Shown here: piece after piece, positions 8,717-16,578 of the stretch | How positions within the stretch are numbered: position 1 is the stretch's first letter | Layout: each line of letters opens with the position of its first letter | Origin: an uncultured Eubacterium sp. | GTDB lineage: Bacteria > Bacillota > Clostridia > Lachnospirales > Lachnospiraceae | Length of the DNA stretch: 64,000 nucleotides | Assembly (NCBI GenBank): GCA_934320655.1 | Contig: CAKRFN010000005.1 | Span: 1-64,000, forward strand | Direction: 5' to 3' | Made by a program: the position numbers and the translations under genes | The notes under the pieces: model-generated | Seen by the model: only the letters and a program-made list of their open reading frames with translations | Database searches by the model: none | What the model was told of the DNA's origin: nothing

Positions 8717-9196
8717 GAAGATGAGCGCAGAAAACAAACGGAACAAAAATTGTTAGCGTCCGGCAGGGCAGAGTTTTTGGAAAAAGGCTATGCAAAAGCC
8801 AGTCTCCGCGACATCTGCAAGGCGGCGGGAGTCACGACCGGAGACGATAATGAGCGGCAGATCATGGAATATCTTTCCGAGCACCGGACGGAGGCGATCA
8901 TTCTGATGGATCGGTGTGCAGGCAGCAGGTATGAGGGATTCCGGCGGCAGATTGAGCAGCAGATGCAGGCGGCGTTTACCGGATTTTTTTCAAAATACAT
9001 GGATGCCAGTCCGGATAAAAAGCTGATTGAAATTTTGGTATCCATGAGGCTTCAGGGCTATCTGGAACTGATTAAAGGAGACTACACTGTGGAAGAGAGA
9101 GTACAACTTGCCAGAGAGATCGGCGTACACGCCGATGCGGGAACGGCGGCATTGATCAAATATCTGAACGAACAAAAAGAAGTCTATCGCAGATAA
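8714..9196 (+). pseudogene. TetR-family regulator lacking the second half of its HTH and part of the ligand domain
   Basis: The product begins as a normal TetR regulator (RAEFLEKGYAKASLRDICKAAGVTTG), but the usual continuation, an LYFFFKNKEDL-type recognition helix, is missing. The chain goes straight to DDNERQIMEYLSEHRTEAIILMD and the C-terminal ligand domain (MRLQGYLELIKGDYTVEERVQ). About 50-60 residues are probably deleted at about 8842, in frame, leaving 160 residues. Without the recognition helix it should not bind DNA, so its presumed target, the downstream methyltransferase, may be derepressed. ATG 8714 was chosen because it lies right after the promoter; upstream in-frame codons would overlap the promoter. 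Confidence 0.7.
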
Positions 9197-9221
9197 TGCG
9201 GTAGGCTTTTTCTGTTGCCAA

Positions 9222-9249
9222 ACATAACAGTTTTACACATTTGTTATGT
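9222..9249. promoter_or_regulatory. Second CATAAC/GTTATG operator, before the methyltransferase gene
   Basis: ACATAACA (9222-9229) and TGTTATGT (9242-9249) are perfect inverted 8-base arms separated by 12 bases. The same core arms occur at the tetR start. The site lies in the 91-base gap between tetR and the methyltransferase gene, so both genes probably belonged to one TetR regulon. Confidence 0.5.
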
Positions 9250-9287
9250 GCTCATGACCAAAAGCTTGATTGAGGAGGATCAAAAGA

Positions 9288-10076
9288 ATGAAAGAAAAGA
9301 CAAATTACGGAAACTGGGTACCGGAGAAAGCATTATATCTGCTGTTTGGGCTTGCAGCAGTATTTCTTGTCGCCGCGGTGGTATTGCAGATCACGATTGG
9401 AAAGCCCGTGATTACGGTGATTGCGGGCGTGGTCTGTGCAATTACGCTCTGTATGGCAGTCTATATGTTTCTCTGCCATGAGCGGTTTGCGTTCGGTAAG
9501 GGCAATATGATGGCAGGCGTACATGAGCATCTGGTGGAGCATCTGGACTGGGACGGCGAAGGAACGCTGCTCGACATCGGATGCGGAGCGGCTGCGCTGA
9601 CTGTAAGATGTGCGAAAGCGTTTCCGAAGGCACAGATCACGGCGATGGATTACTGGGGCGTGGAATGGAGCTACGCCAAGGAGCAGTGTGAGAAAAATGC
9701 GCGCATCGAGGGCGTTTCAGACCGTGTATCGTTCCAGAAGGGAGATGCCGCAAAGCTGGATTACGCGGATGGTACGTTTGATGCGGCAGTGAGCAACTTT
9801 GTATTCCATGAAGTCCGCTCGGCGAAGGACAAACGCGATGTCGTGCGGGAGGCGCTCCGGGTCGTGAAAAAGGGCGGTGTATTCTCGTTTCAGGATATGT
9901 TTTCGCAGAAAGCACTCTACGGAGATATGGACGAGTTTGTGCGCACATTAAAGGCAGAGGGCATTTCCGAGATCCATTACATCGGAAATCTGGAAAAGAA
10001 GCTTGATTTTATTCCGGGTTTTGTGACCACTCCGTGGATGATTAGTGGAATGGGAATTATATATGGGAGAAAATAG
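9288..10076 (+). CDS. Membrane-anchored SAM-dependent methyltransferase
   Basis: This 262-residue protein has two hydrophobic helices near the N-terminus (about residues 17-60, LLFGLAAVFLVAAVVLQ and VIAGVVCAITLCMAVYMFL) and then a class I Rossmann methyltransferase: motif I TLLDIGCGAAAL, motif II-like ITAMDYWG, a GDAAKLDYADGTFDAAVSN block, and VVKKGGVFSFQD. The active site should face the cytoplasm. Start ATG 9288 follows GAGGAGG. It lies downstream of the TetR gene and shares its operator. The substrate cannot be told from sequence; small-molecule or lipid methylation fits the membrane anchor. It appears complete. Confidence 0.75.
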   Translation: MKEKTNYGNWVPEKALYLLFGLAAVFLVAAVVLQITIGKPVITVIAGVVCAITLCMAVYMFLCHERFAFGKGNMMAGVHEHLVEHLDWDGEGTLLDIGCGAAALTVRCAKAFPKAQITAMDYWGVEWSYAKEQCEKNARIEGVSDRVSFQKGDAAKLDYADGTFDAAVSNFVFHEVRSAKDKRDVVREALRVVKKGGVFSFQDMFSQKALYGDMDEFVRTLKAEGISEIHYIGNLEKKLDFIPGFVTTPWMISGMGIIYGRK

Positions 10077-10109
10077 TAAGCATACTTGTAAAAAACGGTA
10101 TGGGATCTT

Positions 10110-10808
10110 TTGTGTGAAGAAAATAACAGTAAAAGTGACAGATCCGTGGAATATAGTTTTGAAGAAAACTATATGATAACGTGCTTTAGAAAAAGTGATA
10201 TCCAGATGCAGAGGTCACTGCTTAGATATTTTGAATTATTATCTCTCGAAAAAAGGGAAGATAAAAGCCGTCCGGATCTGGAACGTAATGTGACAGTTGT
10301 CCGCGATGCGGATGGCAATCATATTGTGCTGATCAATGATAAGCGTTTTAAGGGATTGTCGCGGGCCGACTGGAAAGAAGTTGAGAATTACTTAAAGAGC
10401 TATATTGGCGAATGTTACGAGATCACATACTGCTCTGAAAAGATCTTTATTGATACAGATTTTCCGGATGAATATGCGAATTCTGAAAGCCGGATTGCGT
10501 TGAAAGGACCGCGGAGAGTGGCAAAAGCAAATGCGGCGCAGGCAATACCGGAACTCATACAAATCGCGCTTCCGGCTGAAAAACTGTGGCAGGAGAATCA
10601 GGAAAAGAAGCATGCAAAAGATGCGAAATTCGGGTGGTATAGATATAAGATCCGCTTTGGTATTCCGGTATATAATAATGAAGGAGTGTTGGAACGATAT
10701 AATATTTTCACAGCGATTATGCTGGTGAGACATGCCGAGGATGGGAAAAAATATCTGTATGATTTTACAACAATAAAAAAAGAAACGAGTAGCCCGCCTG
10801 AGTCATAG
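10110..10808 (+). CDS. Fragment of a phage/ICE polyvalent-protein-type domain, function unknown
   Basis: I recognise the C-terminal pattern FGWYRYKIRFGIPVYN, then YNIFTAIMLVRHAEDGKKYLYDF and TTIKKETSSP. It resembles the tail domain seen in very large polyvalent proteins and MuF-like toxins of Clostridial phages and conjugative elements, usually preceded, as here, by a segment like KGLSRADWKEVENYLKSYIGE. Those proteins are far larger, so this 232-residue frame is probably a leftover fragment or a stand-alone version. The start is unclear: TTG 10110 opens the frame and ATG 10173 is the first ATG, but neither has a good ribosome site. It is AT-rich compared with the methyltransferase before it. 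It may be a remnant of an excised element. Confidence 0.45.
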   Translation: MCEENNSKSDRSVEYSFEENYMITCFRKSDIQMQRSLLRYFELLSLEKREDKSRPDLERNVTVVRDADGNHIVLINDKRFKGLSRADWKEVENYLKSYIGECYEITYCSEKIFIDTDFPDEYANSESRIALKGPRRVAKANAAQAIPELIQIALPAEKLWQENQEKKHAKDAKFGWYRYKIRFGIPVYNNEGVLERYNIFTAIMLVRHAEDGKKYLYDFTTIKKETSSPPES

Positions 10809-10927
10809 ACTGTACGGTGAAAACCCATTTCTTTTTATGGATGTATCATACGATAGATGGAGCGATCTGTCAATGAAAAGTCGGGAAATTCGCTATTATT
10901 AAATATTTCTGCAAAAATTTTCCGGAC

Positions 10928-10943
10928 TTAAGCCCCATTTAAG
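10928..10943 (+). promoter_or_regulatory. Direct repeat TTAAG, possible response-regulator site
   Basis: TTAAG occurs at 10928 and 10939, 11 bases apart, in the 241-base gene-free stretch (10809-11049) before the small secreted protein and response-regulator genes. OmpR-family regulators bind direct repeats with 10-11 base spacing, and such a regulator is encoded just downstream. This is suggestive only. The rest of the gap shows no gene and no clear terminator. Confidence 0.3.
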
Positions 10944-11049
10944 GTTCATATTGTATCCTGCTTTTAGAACAAAGAACAACAAACAAACACAAGCGCAACA
11001 AAAACGGCACAACGCAGGAATCATTTGTTCAGAAAGGCAGGTACAGATT

Positions 11050-11388
11050 ATGATAATTCGAAAATTGAGAGGAAAACAACAATTATTGGCGATCGCACTG
11101 GCAGCGGGTGTTGCAGTATCGGCGGTGGCAGGAAGTGCAGTGATTAAGAGCGGAAAAACCGAGGCGCAGGCTGCGACGACTGATACATCGACGAGCCAGA
11201 CACCTTCGGCGCTTCCGGACGGCAGCTGGCAGTATACGACCGTAACCTCCGAGGATACGCTGAGCAAGACGCTGACCGGATTAAAGAGCGGCAAGACCTA
11301 TCAGATCAAGGTGCGCGCCTATGAGAAGGTCAACGGTGAAAAAGTATACGGCAGCTATTCAACAATCAAGAAAGTGAAGTGTAAATAA
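11050..11388 (+). CDS. Small secreted protein: signal peptide plus a truncated Fn3-like domain
   Basis: The 112-residue product has a classical signal peptide (MIIRKLRGKQQLLAIALAAG, cleavage near AQAA) and then only the last two-thirds of a fibronectin type III-like module (TLTGLKSGKTYQIKVRAYEK to YGSYSTIKKVKCK). Lachnospiraceae surface proteins often end with exactly such modules, in much larger chains. Response-regulator/kinase operons of this type usually begin with a small PepSY-domain exported protein, so this may be a signal peptide from one protein joined to the tail of another. The stop is three bases before the response-regulator ATG, so the operon structure is kept. Confidence 0.5.
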   Translation: MIIRKLRGKQQLLAIALAAGVAVSAVAGSAVIKSGKTEAQAATTDTSTSQTPSALPDGSWQYTTVTSEDTLSKTLTGLKSGKTYQIKVRAYEKVNGEKVYGSYSTIKKVKCK

Positions 11389-11391
11389 CAG

Positions 11392-11799
11392 ATGAGACTT
11401 TTACTGGCAGAGGACGAAAAAGAACTATCCGGAGCGCTCAAGGTGATCTTAGAGCATAACCATTATGCGGTCGATGTGGTCGATAACGGAATCGATGCGT
11501 GGGATTATTTGCAGGCGGACAATTACGACGGTGCGATCTTAGATGTCATGATGCCGGGGATGGATGGTATCACAGTCTTAAAAAAGCTTCGGGAGCGTGG
11601 ATCAGCGCTCCCTGTGCTGATTTAAAGAGCTGCTCGCGCGCATCCGTGCGATCACGAGAAGACAGAAGGAGGCAAAGGATGTGCATTTGAGACTCGGCAA
11701 TCTGATACTGGATCAGGCGAGCTTTGAGCTGTCGACCGATGCGGGCAGCGTCCGCCTCCCGAATAAAGAATATCAGATGTTGGAGCTGTTGCTGCCGCG
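11392..11799 (+). pseudogene. OmpR-family response regulator, deleted twice
   Basis: The first frame (11392-11625) gives a receiver domain with acidic pocket EDE, phosphoacceptor Asp in LDVMMPGMDG, and VLKKLRERG, then stops after LPVLI. A second frame continues from 11624 with KELLARIRAITRRQ and the start of the winged helix (LRLGNLILDQASFEL, VRLPNKEYQMLELLL). About 30 residues, including the conserved TARG and the switch Lys of KPF, are missing at the join, with a frameshift. The winged-helix recognition helix is also missing, because the sequence then runs into the histidine kinase gene. The regulator cannot be functional. It is the first gene of the pair with the kinase that follows. Confidence 0.8.
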
Positions 11800-13092
11800 A
11801 TGGCAGCGACTTTTGTCGTGTTATTTGTAATGATCGGCGGGATGAATCTATTGAATTTCTACCATCTGATCGAGGATGCCGACCGTCTGACGCATATGGT
11901 CGCGGATCACGACGGGCATTTTGAGACAAAAAAGCCGCAGGATCAGCCGGACAACCGGAAAAAGCCGTCGCAGAAAAAAACGGAAACTGCGTCTACAGAT
12001 CAGAAAACTACAGATCAGGAATCTTCAGATAAAGGAGCGCCGGATCGGGGCATGGGCGGCGGAGGAATGACAGATAAAGAGATGCCCGCCGAGACGCCCT
12101 ATACGACGCGCTATTTTTCTGTGCTGGTGACAGATGGGGAGGCGCAGATCATCGATCTCGACCATATCGCATCGGTGGAGGAATCGCAGGCGTTAGCCTA
12201 CGGGCAGTCCGTGGCAGAACGAGGAAAGACCTGCGGCTTTTACGGAGATTACCGCTATCGGAGTGTGCAGACGCAGGACGGAACGATGGTCGTATTCGTA
12301 GACTGCGAGGCGGAGCTGAACGTCTTTTCCTCGACATTGGCAGTGAGCGTGCTGATGTCTCTTGCCGGTTATGCGGCTGTTTTTCTGCTGGTGCTGCTCG
12401 CATCCGGTATCGTGCTGCGTCCGGTGCGCGAGAGCTACGAAAAACAAAAGCAGTTTATCACGGATGCGGGACATGAGCTCAAGACCCCGCTCACGATCAT
12501 CGATGCAAACGTAGAGATCATCGAGATGGAAAATGGGGAGAACGAGTGGACAGGCAGCATCCATAACCAGATCCATCGCCTGAGCGGGCTGACAAATCAG
12601 CTTATCACGCTGGCGCGCATGGATGAGGAAAATGGATGTCTGAAAAAGGAAAATTTCGATCTCTCCGAGGCGGTTTATGACACGGTACAGGGTTTCACTT
12701 CCGTGGCACAGACGCGGGAGCTGCGGATCGAATTGCAGATCACGGATGCCCTGAATTATCACGGCGAGGAGAGCCGGATCCGCCAGTTGACTGGCATTTT
12801 GCTGGACAATGCGACCAAGTACGCGACGCAGGGCAGTACGATTGATGTAAAACTGTATAAAAAGGGGCGGCAGATTGTTTTGGAGGTCAGCAATGAGGCG
12901 CAGGGACTTACACCCGGCGACAAGCCGGAGCTGTTCGGGCGCTTTTACCGCTCTGATGCATCCAGAAGCTCTAAAACCGGTGGATCGGGGATCGGGCTTG
13001 CCGTGGCACAGGCGATCGTCACGGCGCATAAGGGTACGATCCGCGCTGCCAGTCCGGACGGAAAACGGCTGTATTTGACAGTTCTGCTATAA
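11800..13092 (+). pseudogene. Sensor histidine kinase missing its first residues
   Basis: The frame from ATG 11800 starts inside the first membrane helix (ATFVVLFVMIGGMNLLNFY). It keeps an extracytoplasmic sensor rich in Lys, Asp and Pro, a second helix (SVLMSLAGYAAVFLLVLLASG), HisKA with phosphoacceptor His in FITDAGHELKTPL, and a HATPase domain: N-box ILLDNATKYA, G1-like LFGRFYRSD, G2 GGSGIGLAVA. Relatives have about 20 more residues before ATFVV, and the regulator's C-terminus is lost at the same point, so one deletion probably removed the gene boundary. The kinase domain is complete, but no start signal of its own is visible. A GTG or internal start remains possible. Confidence 0.75.
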
Positions 13093-13107
13093 AGTTTGGA
13101 CAGTTCC

Positions 13108-13136
13108 TTGACGTTTGCGGAAGCGGAACGTATAAT
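13108..13136 (+). promoter_or_regulatory. hisS promoter
   Basis: TTGACG (13108-13113) and TATAAT (13131-13136) are separated by 17 bases, a near-consensus sigma-A promoter. The leader to the hisS ATG is short, so there is no room for a T-box. Confidence 0.75.
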
Positions 13137-13182
13137 AGACTCTGTATGAATAGGAAGAACTATGACTTATGGAGGAAATCAA

Positions 13183-14433
13183 ATGGCACTGAGTAAAAAG
13201 CCGGTAAACGGCATGAAGGATATTCTGCCTGAGGAGATGCAGATCAGAGATTATGTGCAGGGCGTGATTAAGGACACGTACCGCAGCTTTGGCTTTACTC
13301 CGATCGAGACACCGTGTATGGAGAACATCGGCAATCTCTCCAGCAAACAGGGTGGTGAGAATGAAAAGCTGATCTTTAAGATCTTAAAGCGCGGAGAAAA
13401 ATTAAAGCTGGATCAGGCAAAGGAGGAGGCAGATGTCGTAGACTTCGGTATGCGCTATGACCTGACTGTTCCGCTGGCACGTTTTTATTCCAATAATGCA
13501 AATGATCTGCCCGCACCGTTCAAGGCGCTTCAGATGGGTAACGTATGGCGTGCGGATCGTCCGCAGAGAGGGCGTTACCGTCAGTTTATGCAGTGCGATA
13601 TCGATATACTGGGTGAGCCGAGCAATCTCGCGGAGATCGAGCTGATCTTAGCGACGACGACGACGATCGGACGCATTGGCTTTACGGATTTTGAGATCCA
13701 TATCAACGAGCGCCGGATTTTAAAGGCGATGGCACTTTACAGCGGATTTCCGGAGGATGCATTTGATACCGTATGCATTATCCTCGATAAAATGGACAAG
13801 ATCGGCAGAGAGGGTGTAGCAGCAGAGCTGGAAAAAGAGGGCTTTGACACCGCGGCGATCGAAAAATATCTCGGACTGTTTGATGGCGTGGCAGCCGCTG
13901 ACAACGGACTGAAGTATCTGGCAGACACATTAGCTGGTTATCTCGAAGATGGCGTGTACGAGAATTTGCAGGAGATCATTTCTACAGTCGAGGCGACAAA
14001 AACTGCCAAATTCGAACTGGTCTTTGACCCGACACTGGTGCGCGGCATGGGTTATTATACAGGTACGATCTTTGAGATCGTGATGCCGCAGCTTGGCGCT
14101 GCATGCGGCGGTGGCGGACGTTACGACAAGATGATCGGACGTTTCACCGGAAATGATGTGCCCGCGTGCGGATTTTCGATCGGCTTTGAGCGCATTGTAC
14201 TGCTGCTCATGGAGAACAACTTCAAGATCCCGACACAGCCTGCGAAAAAGGCATATCTGATCGAAAAGGGTTATCCGTCAGACAAGCTGGTGGAGGTGAT
14301 CGGAAAGGCGCAGGCAGAGCGTGCCGAGGGTAAGCAGATTCTTGTCGTCCGCATGAATAAAAACAAGAAATTCCAGAAAGAAAAACTCACCGCAGAGGGC
14401 TACGAGGAGTTCGAGGAGTTTTTCAATAAGTAA
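13183..14433 (+). CDS. hisS: Histidyl-tRNA synthetase
   Basis: Class II synthetase that charges tRNA-His. Motif 1 surrounds PVNGMKDILPEE at the N-terminus, motif 2 is FKALQMGNVWRADRPQRGRYRQFMQ, the histidine-binding loop is LVRGMGYYTGTIFEI, and motif 3 is ACGFSIGFERI. The C-terminal anticodon domain is shortened (ILVVRMNKNKKFQKEKL). I used ATG 13183 because GGAGG lies at 13171-13175; an in-frame ATG at 13162 precedes that site. The 416-residue length is normal. It is likely cotranscribed with aspS, as in many Firmicutes. Confidence 0.95.
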   Translation: MALSKKPVNGMKDILPEEMQIRDYVQGVIKDTYRSFGFTPIETPCMENIGNLSSKQGGENEKLIFKILKRGEKLKLDQAKEEADVVDFGMRYDLTVPLARFYSNNANDLPAPFKALQMGNVWRADRPQRGRYRQFMQCDIDILGEPSNLAEIELILATTTTIGRIGFTDFEIHINERRILKAMALYSGFPEDAFDTVCIILDKMDKIGREGVAAELEKEGFDTAAIEKYLGLFDGVAAADNGLKYLADTLAGYLEDGVYENLQEIISTVEATKTAKFELVFDPTLVRGMGYYTGTIFEIVMPQLGAACGGGGRYDKMIGRFTGNDVPACGFSIGFERIVLLLMENNFKIPTQPAKKAYLIEKGYPSDKLVEVIGKAQAERAEGKQILVVRMNKNKKFQKEKLTAEGYEEFEEFFNK

Positions 14434-14507
14434 TTTGGATGTTGTAGTAAATTATAGACCCGTGCTGGATGTATCGTGCCAGTACAGCGGTCATCAGGAG
14501 GTTAATT

Positions 14508-16301
14508 ATGAGTGAATCAATGCAGGGTCTGCACAGAACCCACAGATGTACGGAGGTATCGAATGCCAACATCGGTGAGACCGTCACAGTCATGGGCTGG
14601 GTGCAGAAACGTAGAAATTTAGGAAGTCTGATCTTTGTAGATCTCAGAGACCGCAGTGGTCTGTTGCAGATCGTATTTGACGAGCCGCAGATCGGCACGG
14701 CTGGCTTTGAAAAGGCGGGCAGCCTGCGCAGCGAGTATGTCATCGCCGTGGTAGGAACTGTCCAGAAACGTACCGCAGCCGTCAACGAAAACTTAAAGAC
14801 CGGAGATATCGAGATCATCGCGACAGATCTTCGCATTTTGTCGGAGTCCGAGACACCGCCGTTCCACATTGAGGAGAACAGCAAGACGAACGAGGAAACG
14901 AGACTGAAATACCGCTATCTTGACCTGCGCAGACCGGATATCCAGAGGAACCTTATGCTGCGCAGCCGCGTACTCATGCTGATGCGCGATTTCATGTCAA
15001 AAGAGGGATTCCTTGAGATCGAGACACCGATTTTATGTAAATCCACACCGGAGGGCGCGCGCGATTACCTTGTGCCGTCACGTATCCATCCGGGACATTT
15101 TTATGCGCTGCCGCAGTCACCGCAGTTGTTCAAGCAGCTTCTGATGGCGAGCGGCTATGACCGCTATTTCCAGATCGCCAAGTGTTTCCGTGATGAGGAT
15201 CTGCGTGCAGACCGTCAGCCGGAGTTCACACAGGCAGATATGGAGCTGTCGTTTGTCGATATTGATGATGTGTTGGACGTCAACGAGCGTCTGTTAAAAT
15301 ATGTATTTAAGGAAGCGATCGGCGTAGATATCACGCTGCCGCTGCCCCGTATGCCGTGGCAGGAGGCGATGGACCGCTTCGGAAGCGACAAGCCGGATAC
15401 CCGTTTCGGCATGGAGCTGTGCGATGTATCGGATGTCGTGAAAAACTGTGGCTTTGGTGTATTTACCGGTGCACTTGAGGCAGGCGGTTCTGTCCGTGGT
15501 ATCAATGTCGAGGGACAGGGAGCGATGCCCAGAAAGAAGATCGACAAGCTCGTAGAGTACGCAAAGGGCTGTGGCGCCAAGGGTCTGGCGTATCTGTGTA
15601 TCAACGAGGACGGCAGCTACAAGTCATCCTTTACCAAGTTTATGACGGAGGAAGAACTCGCTGCGCTCGTTGCGAAAATGAACGGAAAGCCCGGCGATCT
15701 GCTGCTGTTTGCCGCTGATAAAAATAAGATTGTATGGAATGTACTCGGTGCGCTCCGTCTGCAGCTCGGCGAGGAGCTTGGACTGATGGACGAGAACCGG
15801 TACAACTTCCTGTGGGTGACAGAGTTCCCGCTGCTTGAGTGGTCAGACGAGGAGAACCGTTTTATGGCGATGCATCATCCGTTCACGATGCCGATGGAGG
15901 AGGACTGGGCAAATATCGATTCCGATCCCGGCAGTGTGCGTGCAAAGGCATATGACATTGTCCTCAACGGTACGGAGCTTGGCGGAGGATCTGTCCGTAT
16001 CCACCAGAGCGATATTCAGGAGAAGATGTTTGAGGTGCTCGGCTTTACGAAAGAGCGTGCGCATGAGCAGTTCGGTTTCTTGTTAGATGCATTCTCTTAC
16101 GGTGTGCCGCCCCACGCAGGACTGGCATACGGCGTTGACCGAATGATTATGCATATGGTACATGCGGATTCGATCCGTGATGTCATGGCATTCCCGAAGG
16201 TAAAGGATGCTTCGGATCTGATGAGCGAAGCGCCCGGAACGGTCGATGAGAAGCAGTTGGAGGAGCTCGGCATCGCGATTGTGGCGAATGAGGAAGCCTA
16301 G
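14508..16301 (+). CDS. aspS: Aspartyl-tRNA synthetase
   Basis: A 597-residue bacterial-type AspRS. The OB anticodon domain (residues about 15-110, VTVMGWVQKRRNLGSLIFVDLRDRSG) is followed by the class II core with motif 2 FRDEDLRADRQPEFTQ, the bacterial GAD insertion (about 290-410), and motif 3 GLAYGVDRMIM. Start ATG 14508 follows AGGAGG. The 74-base gap after hisS contains a GTGCTGG/CCAGTAC hairpin but no promoter I can see. Intact and full length. Confidence 0.96.
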   Translation: MSESMQGLHRTHRCTEVSNANIGETVTVMGWVQKRRNLGSLIFVDLRDRSGLLQIVFDEPQIGTAGFEKAGSLRSEYVIAVVGTVQKRTAAVNENLKTGDIEIIATDLRILSESETPPFHIEENSKTNEETRLKYRYLDLRRPDIQRNLMLRSRVLMLMRDFMSKEGFLEIETPILCKSTPEGARDYLVPSRIHPGHFYALPQSPQLFKQLLMASGYDRYFQIAKCFRDEDLRADRQPEFTQADMELSFVDIDDVLDVNERLLKYVFKEAIGVDITLPLPRMPWQEAMDRFGSDKPDTRFGMELCDVSDVVKNCGFGVFTGALEAGGSVRGINVEGQGAMPRKKIDKLVEYAKGCGAKGLAYLCINEDGSYKSSFTKFMTEEELAALVAKMNGKPGDLLLFAADKNKIVWNVLGALRLQLGEELGLMDENRYNFLWVTEFPLLEWSDEENRFMAMHHPFTMPMEEDWANIDSDPGSVRAKAYDIVLNGTELGGGSVRIHQSDIQEKMFEVLGFTKERAHEQFGFLLDAFSYGVPPHAGLAYGVDRMIMHMVHADSIRDVMAFPKVKDASDLMSEAPGTVDEKQLEELGIAIVANEEA

Positions 16302-16368
16302 TATTTAGTATTACAAATGCACTTATAAAACCGTAATGATTTCAAAAATGACCTATGTAGATTAGGAC

Positions 16369-16400
16369 AAAATGACCTGGTTTTTGTAGGTCATTTTTAT
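16369..16400 (+). terminator. Terminator after aspS
   Basis: AAAATGACCT (16369-16378) and AGGTCATTTT (16388-16397) form a 10-base stem with a 9-base loop, ending in TTTTTAT. It ends the hisS-aspS unit. Confidence 0.7.
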
Positions 16401-16446
16401 GCAATTCACCAATATATTTTTACAAATGGGCAGTATATAATATGGT

Positions 16447-16470
16447 TATTAAACGTTCCGGAAGTTTAAT
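16447..16470. promoter_or_regulatory. Palindrome upstream of the BlaR1-like gene
   Basis: ATTAAAC-G-TTCC and GGAA-G-TTTAAT form a nearly perfect palindrome with only the inner G/G pair mismatched. It overlaps the region just downstream of a TATAAT-like box at 16435-16440, so it could be an operator, for example for the BlaI-like repressor encoded next to the peptidase gene. BlaI sites elsewhere look different (TACA/TGTA), so the assignment is weak. Confidence 0.35.
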
Positions 16471-16578
16471 CATCAGTTGTTGAAAAATTTATTTTCACAA
16501 CAAAAAAGCTGCTTTTATGCGGTGTATAAAGTTTTACAAGCTCTGAAATATTACGGTAAAAGGAGGGAGGAAACACAA

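Noticed and set aside
1..13092. Simple base-calling indels as the cause of all frameshifts
   Set aside because: The joins appear to lack tens of residues, not single bases, and several deletions are in frame, so single-base errors do not explain them.
13084..13182. T-box leader before hisS
   Set aside because: The promoter leaves only about 40 bases of leader, too short for a T-box, and no T-box sequence is present.
14434..14507. Regulatory RNA between hisS and aspS
   Set aside because: Only a short hairpin (GTGCTGG/CCAGTAC) is present, with no T-run or conserved element.
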